Shown in pieces: positions 7,518-15,911 of a stretch of 44,581 bases of DNA (position 1 is its first letter; every line of letters starts with the position of its first letter). The translations under genes and the position numbers were made by a program. The DNA is taken from the NCBI GenBank assembly GCA_009846005.1, contig VXYL01000093.1, forward strand, positions 1 to 44,581, written 5' to 3'. A model generated the notes under the pieces. It searched no databases. It was not told the DNA's origin and worked only from the letters and a program-made list of their open reading frames with translations. The DNA comes from Gammaproteobacteria bacterium. GTDB taxonomy: Bacteria; Pseudomonadota; Gammaproteobacteria; Pseudomonadales; Azotimanducaceae.

Positions 7518-8738
7518 ATGTACTTGAGAACAGGTCTTTTGACCATTTGCGCTATCTCCGCAGTCGCGGTCTGCGGCGGTGAAATCCCCGTCGCCAAGGC
7601 GGAGTCGGTCGGCATGTCGACGGAGCGGCTGCAGCGGATCGACGCGGCGATGCAGCGGCACATCGATGCCGGCAAGATCCAGGGCGTGGTGACCGCCGTG
7701 GCCCGTCGGGGCAGCCTGGTTCACTTCAAAGCCCACGGGCTCATCGACGTCGAGGCCGAACGTCCGATGCCGCTGGACGCGATTTTCGTCATGGCATCTT
7801 CGACGAAGCCGGTTCTCGGCGTCGCCGCGATGATCCTGATCGACGAGGGGTTGATGCGCCCGAGCGATCCGGTCGAGAAGTACATTCCCGAATTCGCGGA
7901 CATGCAGGTGGCGGTGCTCAAGGATCCCACGGACAGGGACATCAGTCCGCGCAAGGTGAATCGCCTCGACCCGCCGCCGCATCGGCTCGTGCCCGCGAAT
8001 ACGCCGATCACGATCGAGCACCTGTTGACGCACACGTCCGGACTCGTGAGCGGCGGACTGGGAACGCGGCTCGAGCCTGGGGCAAACCGGGCGCCGCTTG
8101 CCAGCTACATTCCCTCGCTCGGGGACTTCGCGCTGGATTTTCAGCCTGGATCGCACTGGTCCTACGGGGGTGGACTGCAGGTCGTCGCCCGCATCATCGA
8201 GGTCGTCTCCGGCATGCCGTACGGCGAGTTCCTGCAGACGCGGATTTTCGATCCGCTGGAAATGAACGACACGCACTTCAGCGTCCCGCAATCGAAAATG
8301 TCGCGACGGGTCGTCATCCGGGGTGCCGACATGTCGAAGTGGGACGGTGAGAGGACCTCCGGCGGCCTGTGGAGCACGGCGAGAGACTATCTCCACTTCC
8401 AGCAGATGCTCGCGAACGGCGGCGAACTCCTCGGTCGTCGTGTGCTGAGCCCCAGTGCCGTCGAGATGATGTCCAGCAACCACGTGGGCGATCTGTTCGC
8501 CGGTGGCCCGAAGGGAAGAAAGGGAATGGGCTTCGGCTATACCGTCTCGGTTGTTCTCGACCCGATTGCGGCGGGCAGCCGACGCAGTGCGGGGGCATTC
8601 GGCTGGGGCGGCGCGGCAGGGACCCTATCCTGGACCGACCCGGCCGAGGAACTCGCCGGCGTCATCATGCTGCAGCAACCGTACGGGCCTGCGCGCCGAG
8701 ACTTCGAAAACGCCATCCGGCAGGCGATCCTCGACTGA
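7518..8738 (+). CDS. Class-C beta-lactamase-like serine hydrolase
   Basis: A 406-residue protein of the beta-lactamase/esterase (COG1680) family. An N-terminal hydrophobic signal (MYLRTGLLTICAISAVAVCG) precedes the catalytic domain. The nucleophile motif is ASSTKP (Ser94-x-x-Lys97), the Tyr motif is SYGGG (Tyr216) and the third box is in GWGGAAGTLSWTDP. Length and motifs fit an esterase or D-aminopeptidase rather than a true AmpC. The start at 7518 has GAGG nine bases upstream. It is divergent from the sulfatase across 110 bp, so the two may share regulation, but no operator was recognised. The substrate is unknown. Confidence 0.85.
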   Translation: MYLRTGLLTICAISAVAVCGGEIPVAKAESVGMSTERLQRIDAAMQRHIDAGKIQGVVTAVARRGSLVHFKAHGLIDVEAERPMPLDAIFVMASSTKPVLGVAAMILIDEGLMRPSDPVEKYIPEFADMQVAVLKDPTDRDISPRKVNRLDPPPHRLVPANTPITIEHLLTHTSGLVSGGLGTRLEPGANRAPLASYIPSLGDFALDFQPGSHWSYGGGLQVVARIIEVVSGMPYGEFLQTRIFDPLEMNDTHFSVPQSKMSRRVVIRGADMSKWDGERTSGGLWSTARDYLHFQQMLANGGELLGRRVLSPSAVEMMSSNHVGDLFAGGPKGRKGMGFGYTVSVVLDPIAAGSRRSAGAFGWGGAAGTLSWTDPAEELAGVIMLQQPYGPARRDFENAIRQAILD

Positions 8739-8804
8739 CGTCCGGGCCGGCACATTGAGCCGTCGCCCGCGAACCTTGGCAGCTGTACGCATGAGGGACG
8801 AAAA

Positions 8805-9030
8805 GTGCAGATCAAGATAATCGTGGAAAAGCACCCGGACGGCTATGTCGCCTATCCGCTTGGCGTGAAAGGCGTGGTGGTTGGTCAGGTTCGACAGCTA
8901 TCAGGCGGCGCTTGACGATGTGCACTCGGCGATTGCGTTCCATGTCGAGACGTTTGGTCGCGATGCGCTCGTGGACGGCGAGTCGCCACTCGTCGAGGCG
9001 TTCGTAGCGGAGGCAAACATGGCGGGTTAA
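8805..9030 (+). pseudogene. hicB: hicB antitoxin remnant, frameshifted
   Basis: From a GTG at 8805, with GAGGGA upstream, the frame reads VQIKIIVEKHPDGYVAYPLG then VKGVVVGQ, which is the HicB N-terminal fold. After about 8895 the homologous text continues in the next frame as FDSYQAALDDVHSAIAFHVE and ends LVEAFVAEANMAG at the TAA 9028-9030. A net single-base shift separates the halves. HicB normally neutralises the HicA mRNA interferase. The hicA remnant starts three bases later, so the operon order hicB-hicA is preserved. Confidence 0.7.
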
Positions 9031-9033
9031 GCC

Positions 9034-9250
9034 ATGACCCGTTTCCCGAAGGACGCGCCCCGGCGCAAGGTTGTACGTGCGCTCGGTCAACTTGGATTCG
9101 AGGTTGTCCGCGAGGGCAACCACATTGCCATTGCAGAGAAGAAACGACGACGGGAGCGTCACACCGTTGACGATGCTCAACCGTACGAGAGCACGTAGAC
9201 GGCGGAGAACCATCCTGTTCACAGGTACCGCACCACCTCCACGTGCCCGC
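9034..9250 (+). pseudogene. hicA: hicA toxin remnant, frameshifted
   Basis: The ATG at 9034 opens MTRFPKDAPRRKVVRALGQL and continues GFEVVREGNHIAI, the dsRBD-like HicA core with the key His (GNH). One extra base (ATT for AT in the HIAM codons, near 9132-9135) moves the expected continuation QRRNDDGSVTPLTMLN into the next frame. In the original frame translation stops at the TAG 9196-9198. The C-terminal helix is also degraded to an arginine-rich tail. The end coordinate is approximate. The protein should lack HicA RNase activity. Confidence 0.7.
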
Positions 9251-9324
9251 CGTCACCCGATGGTTTGAACTTCATCCTGTTGCATGGTAATTAGCCATGT
9301 TTCATCGGGTATCGCAAAATGACT

Positions 9325-9352
9325 TTGGGCTTCTATTTCGCAATCGTGCTAT
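9325..9352 (+). promoter_or_regulatory. Candidate promoter of the abiE-like operon
   Basis: TTGGGC (9325-9330) and TGCTAT (9347-9352) with a 16-bp spacer sit in a locally AT-rich stretch just before the ATG at 9363. The transcript would have almost no leader. Found by eye. Confidence 0.35.
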
Positions 9353-9362
9353 TTTCTTGGTT

Positions 9363-10196
9363 ATGAACCCTCCAAGAACGCAACGCTTAAAACCTCTCCT
9401 CGACACGGTCCCGCCCGGCTTCGTGGTGGACACGCGTTGGCTCACGGCCCGCGGCATCGACCCGAAATCCATCCACGACTACGTCGCCCGCGGCTGGCTC
9501 GAACGCCTTGTCCGCGGGGTGTACCGCCGTCCGGCACCGCAAGGCACGCCGGCCGACGGCGGTGATTCCTGGGCAATCCTTCTCCTTTCCCTCCAACGGC
9601 TCATGAACTACGCCGTGCATCTCGGCGGCGAAAGCGCCCTCGACCTCGCCGGCCACGCGCATTACCTGAACCTAGGAGGGGCCCCACGCGTGCGTTTCTA
9701 CGGCGACGTGCCGTCCTGGCTGAGACGTCTACCGACGTCGACGGAGATCGTCGTCCGCAGATGCGCCCTCTTTGGCGACGATTCCGTCGGCATCGAGGAG
9801 TTCGATACCGGGGCCGGCGCGATGGTCGACGTGTGGCGATGGCCGGTCTGGGCGTCGTCTCCCGAACGCGCCATCCTCGAAGCGCTCGACGAATTGCCGC
9901 GGCACGCGAGCTTCGACAACCTCGACAAGGTCTTCGAGGGACTGGTGTCGCTGCGGCCCCGCCGGCTTACGACGCTGCTCGGCGCCTGCCGCAGCGTCAA
10001 GGTTCGCAGGCTGTTCTTCGTGTTCGCGGACCGGCACGGCCACGCGTGGCGCGAACACCTCGACGCCTCGGGTATCGACTTCGGGTCCGGGCCACGGGCC
10101 CTTTTCGACAGCGGACGATTCCATCCGGACTACCGCATCTCCGTGCCCGAAACGCTGTTGCCTGTGCAGCCCCGACCCACGGAAGGCGATGCTTAA
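9363..10196 (+). CDS. Type IV AbiEi-family antitoxin
   Basis: A 277-residue protein with an N-terminal winged-helix region (FVVDTRWLTARGIDPKSIHD then YVARGWLERLVRGVYRRP) and a C-terminal region typical of AbiEi antitoxins (SSPERAILEALDELP, PRRLTTLLGACRSVKVRRLF). AbiEi represses its own operon and counteracts the AbiEii nucleotidyltransferase toxin. The ATG at 9363 fits the family start; a longer ATG at 9297 would add 22 residues. The stop TAA overlaps the ATG of the toxin gene by eight bases, so they are coupled. This frame is intact while the toxin is frameshifted. Confidence 0.85.
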   Translation: MNPPRTQRLKPLLDTVPPGFVVDTRWLTARGIDPKSIHDYVARGWLERLVRGVYRRPAPQGTPADGGDSWAILLLSLQRLMNYAVHLGGESALDLAGHAHYLNLGGAPRVRFYGDVPSWLRRLPTSTEIVVRRCALFGDDSVGIEEFDTGAGAMVDVWRWPVWASSPERAILEALDELPRHASFDNLDKVFEGLVSLRPRRLTTLLGACRSVKVRRLFFVFADRHGHAWREHLDASGIDFGSGPRALFDSGRFHPDYRISVPETLLPVQPRPTEGDA

Positions 10197-11102
10197 CCGC
10201 TACCTGCACAGGTCCGCCTACTGCTGAGCGTCCTGCCCGCGATCAGGCGCGAAACCGCGTTCGCGCTCAAGGGTGGCACGGCCATCAATCTGTTCTACCG
10301 GGACCTGCCGAGACTGTCCGTCGACCTCGACCTGACCTGGCTGCCCATCGCGGACCGCCGCTCGTCGCTGCGGGACATCGACGACGCGCTGGACCGCATC
10401 GCGGCCACCATCGCCGCGCGCCACCCACGAATCGACGTACGCCGCATCGCCGGAGGCGGGGCTGCCGACACGCGCGTCATGATCCGGGACGGCCGGGCGC
10501 AGGTGAAGATCGAGACATCCCCCGTCGCGCGCGGAACGGTGTATCCGGCGCGGTCGATGCCGACGTCCGTGACGGTGATGGAGCGCTTTGGGTTCTTCGA
10601 AGCGAACGTGCTGGCCTTCGAAGACCTATATGGCGGGAAGCTCCACGCGGCGCTCGATCGCCGGCACCCGCGCGACCTCTTCGACGTGAAACTGCTTTAC
10701 GAGCACGAGGGCCTGACCGACGATCTGTTCCGCGTGTTCATGGTCTACGTGGCAAGCTCGGGCCGACCCATGCACGAGCTTCTGGCCCCGCCGACGCCTC
10801 TCAAGGGAGACCTCTACGACGAAGAGTTCGTGGGCATGACCCGCGAAGCAGTCTCCCTAGATGCCCTCACCGACACTGCCCGAACCTTGCACGCCGACAT
10901 CAGGTCACGCCTGCACGGCGATGTCGCCGACTTCCTGCTCTCCCTCCACGACGCGGAGCCGGACTTCGGGCTGCTCGGCCTCCCCAACGCAGCGGATCTG
11001 CCGGCCGTTCGCTGGAAGCTGGTCAATCTGAAGAACCTCAAGGACACAAATCCCGGGAAGCATGCGTCCCAGCGCAGCGCGCTGGAACGACTGCTCCAGT
11101 GA
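10189..11102 (+). pseudogene. AbiEii nucleotidyltransferase toxin, frameshifted at codon 7-8
   Basis: The ATG at 10189 begins MLNRYLH and then hits a TGA after 12 codons. From about 10212 the expected protein continues in another frame: VRLLLSVLPAIRRETAFALK then GGTAINLFYRDLPRLSVDLDLTW, giving the GG-T and D-x-D motifs of the nucleotidyltransferase fold, and later LYGGKLHAALDRRHPRDLFD, an AbiEii signature. A single missing C (CACAGG where CACCAGG is expected, near 10209) explains the break. The first in-frame ATG after it (10479) lies beyond the catalytic motifs, so re-initiation would not give an active toxin. The rest of the frame is clean to 11102, so the damage is recent or a read error. 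Confidence 0.8.
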
Positions 11103-11145
11103 CGTGACATCCGGCGGGCAAGTGGACGGCTCTCCCGCTGCATGT

Positions 11146-11229
11146 CACGACTAAGTCCTGCTCGACCTGCGAATCCTCGACCCACGGCGTGGTGGTCTGC
11201 CAAGCGGTAACGTAGTCCTGCGGGATCAC
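11146..11229 (-). pseudogene. 5' fragment of an AbiEii/AbiGii-like toxin gene
   Basis: From a GTG at 11229 with GAGGTGG upstream, the minus strand reads IPQDYVTAWQTTTPWVED then SQVEQDLVV, the conserved start of nucleotidyltransferase toxins that normally continue ISRALVEIF. Similarity ends abruptly at about 11146. The GTG overlaps the TGA of the preceding fragment as GTGA, preserving the original junction of a two-gene operon. Only about 28 codons remain. Confidence 0.6.
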
Positions 11230-11339
11230 GCTTCCACCTCGATCGGCACATTGACCAACAACCGCCACTCTCGAGGCCAAGGGATCAGTCGTTCGCCCTG
11301 GCGGAAGGCCGTGATATGGCGCGTGACTACCGCAGGATC
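11226..11339 (-). pseudogene. 3' fragment of the antitoxin-side gene of the same lost operon
   Basis: The minus strand has about 37 open codons ending RQGERLIPWPREWRLLVNVP then IEVEA and TGA (11226-11228). Upstream in this frame is a TGA and no start, so it is the tail of a lost gene. Its stop overlaps the GTG of the next fragment, the usual coupling in such operons. The family was not named with certainty; position suggests the antitoxin partner. Confidence 0.5.
11251..11267 (+). repeat. 17-bp direct repeat, copy 2 (copy 1 at 5888-5904)
   Basis: Identical to TTGACCAACAACCGCCA at 5888-5904. Here it lies within the decayed gene tail (WRLLVN on the minus strand), so the match may come from coding remnants rather than a site-specific element. 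Confidence 0.4.
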
Positions 11340-11423
11340 GCATCACACCGCAAAACGCCGCCCGTGGGCACCACGCTCCACGCGAGGCGGGTACCCCATC
11401 TACCATTCGGTCGACCGTACCGC

Positions 11424-11452
11424 TTGACCTATTTCACCATTTAAACTATTTT
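11424..11452 (+). promoter_or_regulatory. Sigma-70 promoter of the second AbiEi-like operon
   Basis: TTGACC (11424-11429) and TATTTT (11447-11452) are spaced by 17 bp in an AT-rich stretch directly before the ATG at 11462. Transcription would begin only a few bases before the start codon, giving an almost leaderless mRNA. Confidence 0.6.
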
Positions 11453-11467
11453 CATCAAACGATGAAA
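11450..11467. promoter_or_regulatory. Perfect 18-bp palindrome over the start codon, likely operator
   Basis: TTTCATC-AAAC-GATGAAA is a perfect seven-base inverted repeat. It overlaps the -10 element and the ATG of the antitoxin gene. AbiEi-type antitoxins repress their own operons through inverted repeats near the promoter, so this is the natural autoregulatory site. Binding is not shown by sequence alone. Confidence 0.55.
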
Positions 11468-12568
11468 CATATCAATACAGAGAAAGAGCTAGAAGAAGTG
11501 GGCTCGGCAGCGGTCCGGGACCTGCTTCGATGCCTCCCCGGCGCAAAGGTCACCCCGCTCGCCGGAGTCAGTCAGGCCGGGGGCCACCGCCAAGCCGACG
11601 GATTGGTTCGGGTGAAGTACGGCGACACCGCTCACTTGCTAGTCATCGAGGTCAAGGCGCACGGCGCGCCACGGTTCGTGCGCTCGGCCGTCCATCAGCT
11701 GGAAAGCATAGTGGCTCACATGCCCGAACACCTCCCGCCACGTGGTGCCGAGCAGTTCGTTCCGATCCTAGTCGCTCCTTACCTGTCCCCCGAGTCCCAA
11801 GCGATCTGCCGCGACTACGACGTCGCGTACGTCGATCTCGAAGGCAATGCTCGTCTCGTCTTCGACGGCGTCTACATAGAACGGAGCGTTCCCTCCAAGC
11901 CGAAACCCGAAACCCGTGCGCTCCGTTCGATCTTCACCCCCAAGGCGGCCGCCATCCTCCGAGCCTTGCTTCGGGAGCCGGAGGGGCCCTGGCTGGTCAC
12001 CGACCTCGCCGGGAGCGCCAACGCCAGCCTCGGTCACGTCAGCAACGTCTGCAAGGCGCTTCTCGAACGCGAATGGGTCGACAGGCGGCCAGACGGAATC
12101 GTGCTCACCCAGCCCAACGCCTTGCTGCGAACCTGGCGCGAAAACTACCGCCAGCCGCGAGCGGAACGGTTCGACGCGTACACGCATCTACATGGCCGAA
12201 AGTTTGAAGACCTCGCCCGCACCGCGCTCAATGCCGAAACGGGCGTTCCTCGCGTCATGTACGCGCGGGCATCCGCTGCCCAGTGGATCGCCCCCTTCAG
12301 TCGCGACGCCACCCAGTCGTTCTACGCCGACGAGGCCGGCGCTCGGATCCTCAGAGAGAAGCTGAGCCTGAGACCCGTCGGAATGGGGTCCAATGTCGTC
12401 CTCTACGTCACGACTGACGAGAGCCTGTTCGACGACGCCATCGAGCCGGTGCCAGGCCTGTTCTGCACCGATCCAATCACGACCTATCTAGACCTGTGGT
12501 GCGGGAACGACCGGGAGCGCGAAGCCGCCGAACACCTCGGCAAGGAGGCGCTCCCATGGATCGAATAG
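11462..12568 (+). CDS. AbiEi-like (AbiEi_2 type) antitoxin with winged helix
   Basis: A 368-residue protein. The first part resembles a nuclease-like fold: HLLVIEVKAHGAPRFVRSAV then HQLESIVAHMP, followed by VPILVAPYLS and YVDLEGNARL. A winged-helix region follows (FTPKAAAILRALLREPEGPW, then LGHVSNVCKALLEREWV), and the tail FCTDPITTYLDLWCGNDRER is characteristic of this antitoxin group. It is followed, with a 13-bp overlap, by a nucleotidyltransferase gene, the standard antitoxin-toxin order. The EVK motif is also seen in nuclease folds, so a catalytic role cannot be fully excluded. The frame is intact, unlike the partner. Confidence 0.75.
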   Translation: MKHINTEKELEEVGSAAVRDLLRCLPGAKVTPLAGVSQAGGHRQADGLVRVKYGDTAHLLVIEVKAHGAPRFVRSAVHQLESIVAHMPEHLPPRGAEQFVPILVAPYLSPESQAICRDYDVAYVDLEGNARLVFDGVYIERSVPSKPKPETRALRSIFTPKAAAILRALLREPEGPWLVTDLAGSANASLGHVSNVCKALLEREWVDRRPDGIVLTQPNALLRTWRENYRQPRAERFDAYTHLHGRKFEDLARTALNAETGVPRVMYARASAAQWIAPFSRDATQSFYADEAGARILREKLSLRPVGMGSNVVLYVTTDESLFDDAIEPVPGLFCTDPITTYLDLWCGNDREREAAEHLGKEALPWIE

Positions 12569-13412
12569 AGCCCCGATCCGCCAACGACTACAACGACCGC
12601 ACCACCTCGGCGGTTAGGAGCGTCCTCGTCGAGATCGGCCAAATCCTTGGCAGCTTCGAAGGCACGTTCGCCGTCATCGGCGGTGCCGTTCCGTGGCTGC
12701 TTCTGAGTCAAGCGGAGATGGCGCACGTCGGCACGACCGATGTCGATCTCGCCCTCGATGCCGAAGCGCTGGGCGAGGGCGAGTACGCGCGGCTCGTCGA
12801 GTTGCTCAAGCGTCGGGGTTACCGGCAGTCACGAGACCTGCGCCGTTTCCAACTCGCCCGCACAGTCCCGGCACGCGACGGCGGGCCGCCCATCGAAGTC
12901 GTCGTTGACTTCCTGACGCCGAGGGACGCCGTGATCACGAAAATAGCCCGCCTCTAGTCGACAACTTTGCCGTCCAACGCGCCGACGGAGCCGAGCTGGC
13001 GTTGAACTTCTACCAGATGGTCGCCATCGACGCCGGCATGCCCGACGGCGGCCGCAACCGCGTCTCCATTGCCGTGGCGTCCATCCCCGCGCTCCTCGCG
13101 ATGAAGGGCTACGCCATCGCCAAACGCGATAAGCCCAAGGACGCCTACGATATCTATTACTGCGCTCGCAACTACCCCGGCGGCGTCGATGAACTCGTCT
13201 CGGCCACAATGCCCTTCCTCAAGGTCGGCGCTGCCCAAACGGGGTACGGCCACATCGCCAGCAAGTTCCGAACCGACGAAGACTACGGCCCTACCTGCGT
13301 GCGGGAGTTCGTGGATGGTTCAGCCCTGCTCGGGCTGCGTACCCCCGACCAATGGCAGCAGGACGCCTTCGGGCAAGTCCACGCCTGGCTCGTCGGACTC
13401 GGCTTGAGGTGA
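12556..13412 (+). pseudogene. Nucleotidyltransferase toxin, frameshifted in an A-run
   Basis: The ATG at 12556 overlaps the antitoxin 3' end. The first 133 codons hold AVIGGAVPWLLLSQ and TTDVDLALDAEALG, the GG and D-x-D motifs of the nucleotidyltransferase fold, and stop at the TAG 12955-12957. The expected continuation NSPPLVDNFAVQRADGAELA then LNFYQMVAIDAG is in the next frame and runs to 13412, with KPKDAYDIYYCARNYPGG as the conserved C-terminal segment. One A missing from a run of five (ACGAAAAT for ACGAAAAAT, near 12938-12943) explains it. The two halves together give a normal-length toxin of about 285 residues. Confidence 0.75.
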
Positions 13413-13704
13413 CCCGCGCTTTCGACCAACAACGACGACACCTTGACCTGCTCCGAAGAATGGCCCACACGACGATTGCAGTACCTTCGGGAATGGTCCC
13501 CGTGTATACAACGGCGACTCGCCCGGGTCTGAGTGCAATTGCGCGGCGATAGACCTCGTCGCGGTCTTTGCTGTGGTGAAGCACCGTACCACTACGAACG
13601 TTGAGCGCCTCGTCGGTCTCCGGAGCACCGATCAGGATCCACTCGGATTCGAACTCGGTCCCCATCCGCGCCAGTGTCATTTCCATCGCTTCATCGTACT
13701 CCAT
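13291..13704 (-). CDS. Small conserved hypothetical protein with junction-derived tail
   Basis: From the ATG at 13704 the first 78 residues read as a compact soluble protein (MEYDEAMEMTLARMGTEFES, SEWILIGAPETDEALNV, then HHSKDRDEVYRRAIALRPGR and VAVVYTGTIPEGTAIVV). I recall similar roughly 80-residue proteins encoded next to retropepsin-like aspartic proteases, where they end at about this point. Here no stop follows, and the frame runs on into sequence antisense to the nucleotidyltransferase gene (arginine-rich, to 13291). The natural 3' end and neighbour were probably lost at a recombination junction near 13470. Function is unknown; the 137-residue product may not be the original form. Confidence 0.5.
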   Translation of the reverse strand: MEYDEAMEMTLARMGTEFESEWILIGAPETDEALNVRSGTVLHHSKDRDEVYRRAIALRPGRVAVVYTGTIPEGTAIVVWAILRSRSRCRRCWSKARVTSSRVRRARRGLARRRPAAIGRGYAARAGLNHPRTPARR

Positions 13705-13822
13705 CCCGGTAGTCCGCCTACGCGAAGAATGAAGTCCCCGGTGTTGTCGAACGGGAACCGCCGGGCAAGCACCGCCCACGGCGCGGGCGTTTCCGGGGTC
13801 AACCAGGAAGGATGATCCACCG

Positions 13823-14832
13823 GTGCTAGACTTCATATCAGGTTCCGAACTAGCTCCCTTTTTGAACGACGCGAGCAACCAAAAAGCGCCTCAGGCGGAG
13901 TTCGCCCGTTCCCTGCAAAGCCACATGGAGGCTTGGTGCGAGCGGTCTGGCCAACGTCCGACCAGTTGGGCCAAGTGGACCTACGGCATCTATCGGCCGT
14001 ATCGGGAACTCGCCGAGAGAGCCGTGCAGGCGGACTCTGCACGGCTAGACGACAACGTGGCCCACATCCGGAGTTCGCAGGCGTTCGCGTTCAATCTCTT
14101 TCTTCCCTTCCGCGAAGGGAGCCGTACGCGGCTCTCGGAAACAGTCAGCGAAGTGCTCGACACCGACATTCGCATTGACCGGATTCAGTTCGAGTGGATA
14201 CCACCCGGTGCGCTCCTCGGCGAACTCGTCGGCGAGTGGCCCGCCGACGGCGAGTCGGCGACCGCAGTGGACGTCGTGCTCTGGAGCCGCCTGGCGAATG
14301 ATCGACGCGCCGCCGTCCTTGTCGAAGTGAAGCTCAGCGAGACCGGATTCACGCGATGCAACGGCCCCGACAGTCGCGGCAACAGGCGCAAGGACGTGTG
14401 CCGGTCGGCTCGCTTGTTCTTCGGCGATCCGAGCGAGTGCTACCTCCGACGTCCATGGCGGAAGGACCGGGACCGCCGCTATTGGGAGATATTCGCGGCG
14501 AGCCAAGGCAGTGTGCGCAACGCCTTCCCCGGAGCTCCCTTGGACGGCAACTGCCCGTTCAGGCACGACACTCAGCAGCCCATGCGGAACCTCGCGATCG
14601 CCCGCGGTTTGGAGCAGGAGGGCCTAGTGGCCAAATCCTGGTTCGCGCTCTGCCAACATGACGACAATCCCGACGTGGCTGCGCACTGGGAGGCATGGCA
14701 GACCATGCTCCCAGATCGCGCCGCCGCCCCCTGCATTCCGGCATCGACCGTCGCCGGGCCGGCCTTGAGGACGGTCACGAAGACTGGGCGGTCTGGATGT
14801 GCAGCCGGTACCGGCTGTCCGCACTCGGATGA
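13823..14832 (+). pseudogene. PGN_0703-like putative restriction endonuclease, 3' frameshift
   Basis: From a GTG at 13823 (AGGAAGGA upstream), about 310 codons resemble the PGN_0703 family of putative nucleases: ATAVDVVLWSRL, AAVLVEVKLSETGFTRCNG (the E-x-K part of a PD-(D/E)XK site), Cys residues around RKDVCRS and SECYLRRP, DRRYWEIFA and CPFRHDTQQPMRNLAI. Near 14757 the expected end (AGLEDGHEDWAVWMCSRYRL then SALG and TGA 14830-14832) is in another frame, consistent with loss of one G from a G-run (GCCGGGCC). Unshifted, the frame reads through to 15286 as low-complexity text. The catalytic part is before the shift, so activity may persist with an altered tail. Confidence 0.6.
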
Positions 14833-15818
14833 GCAACCCTGCCATGGTGGCATACGACCGCGCGCCGTCGAAGAAACTTCGGCCCTCATTGACGACCGGG
14901 CCGATCCGGGCGTTGTTGTCACTGGGCGAACACAAAGTCGCCGGCTGCCATCTGGATGTCCATCTGCGGCGCAAAGACGAAGTGCACGTCTACTGCGGTC
15001 TCACCAGACCCGTCGTGGTGCGCCGCAAGTCCAACGGGGACGTGCGGGTCACCGCCGCGAAGAGCTACGCCCAACAGGTATGTTCGCGGGGCTTTTTCGG
15101 TCTATGGCAACAGGACCAGCTCGACGAGGCGGCGTTCGAGCAGCGCCTCGCCAAGTACTTAGAAAGCATCCACATCGAATGTCGATGGGTTCGCCGCGAA
15201 GGTTCCGTCCAAAGCGCGTGGTCGCGCATCGCCGAACCGTGGGTTCCGTTCGACCGGGAAGCGGTCCTCGAATACTCATCCACTAGCGAACGGAACCGCT
15301 CAAGGTGTTTCGACGCCGTCGCAGGAGCCCGCGAACGTGTCGATGCCCTGCGCGTGTCTCAGGGATGGGCACAACTCCCAAAGAGAGGCGGCGAAGTCGA
15401 TCAACTTGCCGTCGACCCGGATGGTCGTCTAGTCGTGATAGAACTCAAACACGCTTCCGCCTCAGGCGTGTACTACGCCCCGCTGCAGCTACTTCAATAC
15501 GTGTGGGAGTGACACGACGCCTTCTAGACAACAAGAACCTCCATGCAGGAGTTGCTTGACGCGCGTGTCGAACTACGACTCACGCCGCCCGATGTCGCCC
15601 GCATCGGCAGACGCATCCGGCCTGTCGTCGGCTTCGGGGTCGACGAACGCAGCTGCGAGGTCAAACTGCGCTATGCCAAGGTTCTGGCGTTGGTCAACGA
15701 ATACCTGCCGCCGGGGGCCGACCCCGTGGAGACTTGGTCGCTGCACCAGCTTCGCCCGGTTAACCTGACAGCCCAGACCAACAACGCAGAGCCGATTTTG
15801 AAGGGCGACAATTACTGA
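14829..15818 (+). pseudogene. Second PD-(D/E)XK-type gene coupled to the first, with two in-frame stops
   Basis: The ATG at 14829 overlaps the stop of the upstream gene as ATGA. A 227-codon frame runs to the TGA 15510-15512; the same frame also contains TAG at 15525-15527 and then reopens from 15543 as MQELLDARVELRLTPPDVAR, RIRPVVGFGVDERS, to 15818. Read through, it is about 330 codons. The segment EVDQLAVDPDGRLVVIELKH (about residues 190-210) has the D...E-x-K pattern of restriction-type nucleases. The family was not named. It could be two separate ORFs, but the second lacks a clear ribosome site and reads like the natural continuation (WEWHDA pattern). Confidence 0.5.
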
Positions 15819-15911
15819 CGGATTGGTGCGGTGGGCGAGACGTGCCAGCAGTTCTACCGGCGGTGGTCTGAATACTGGGAAGTCGCCTAGAGCAGGGTGG
15901 AACACTCGACG

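Noticed and set aside
9761-11107. 448-codon plus-strand frame across abiEi and abiEii
   Set aside because: It is a shadow frame with Arg/Pro-rich sequence; the true AbiEi and frameshifted AbiEii are read in other frames with clear motifs.
14833-15286. C-terminal extension of the PGN_0703-like frame
   Set aside because: After the frameshift the frame is Arg/Ser/Pro-rich and overlaps the next coupled gene in a better-supported frame.
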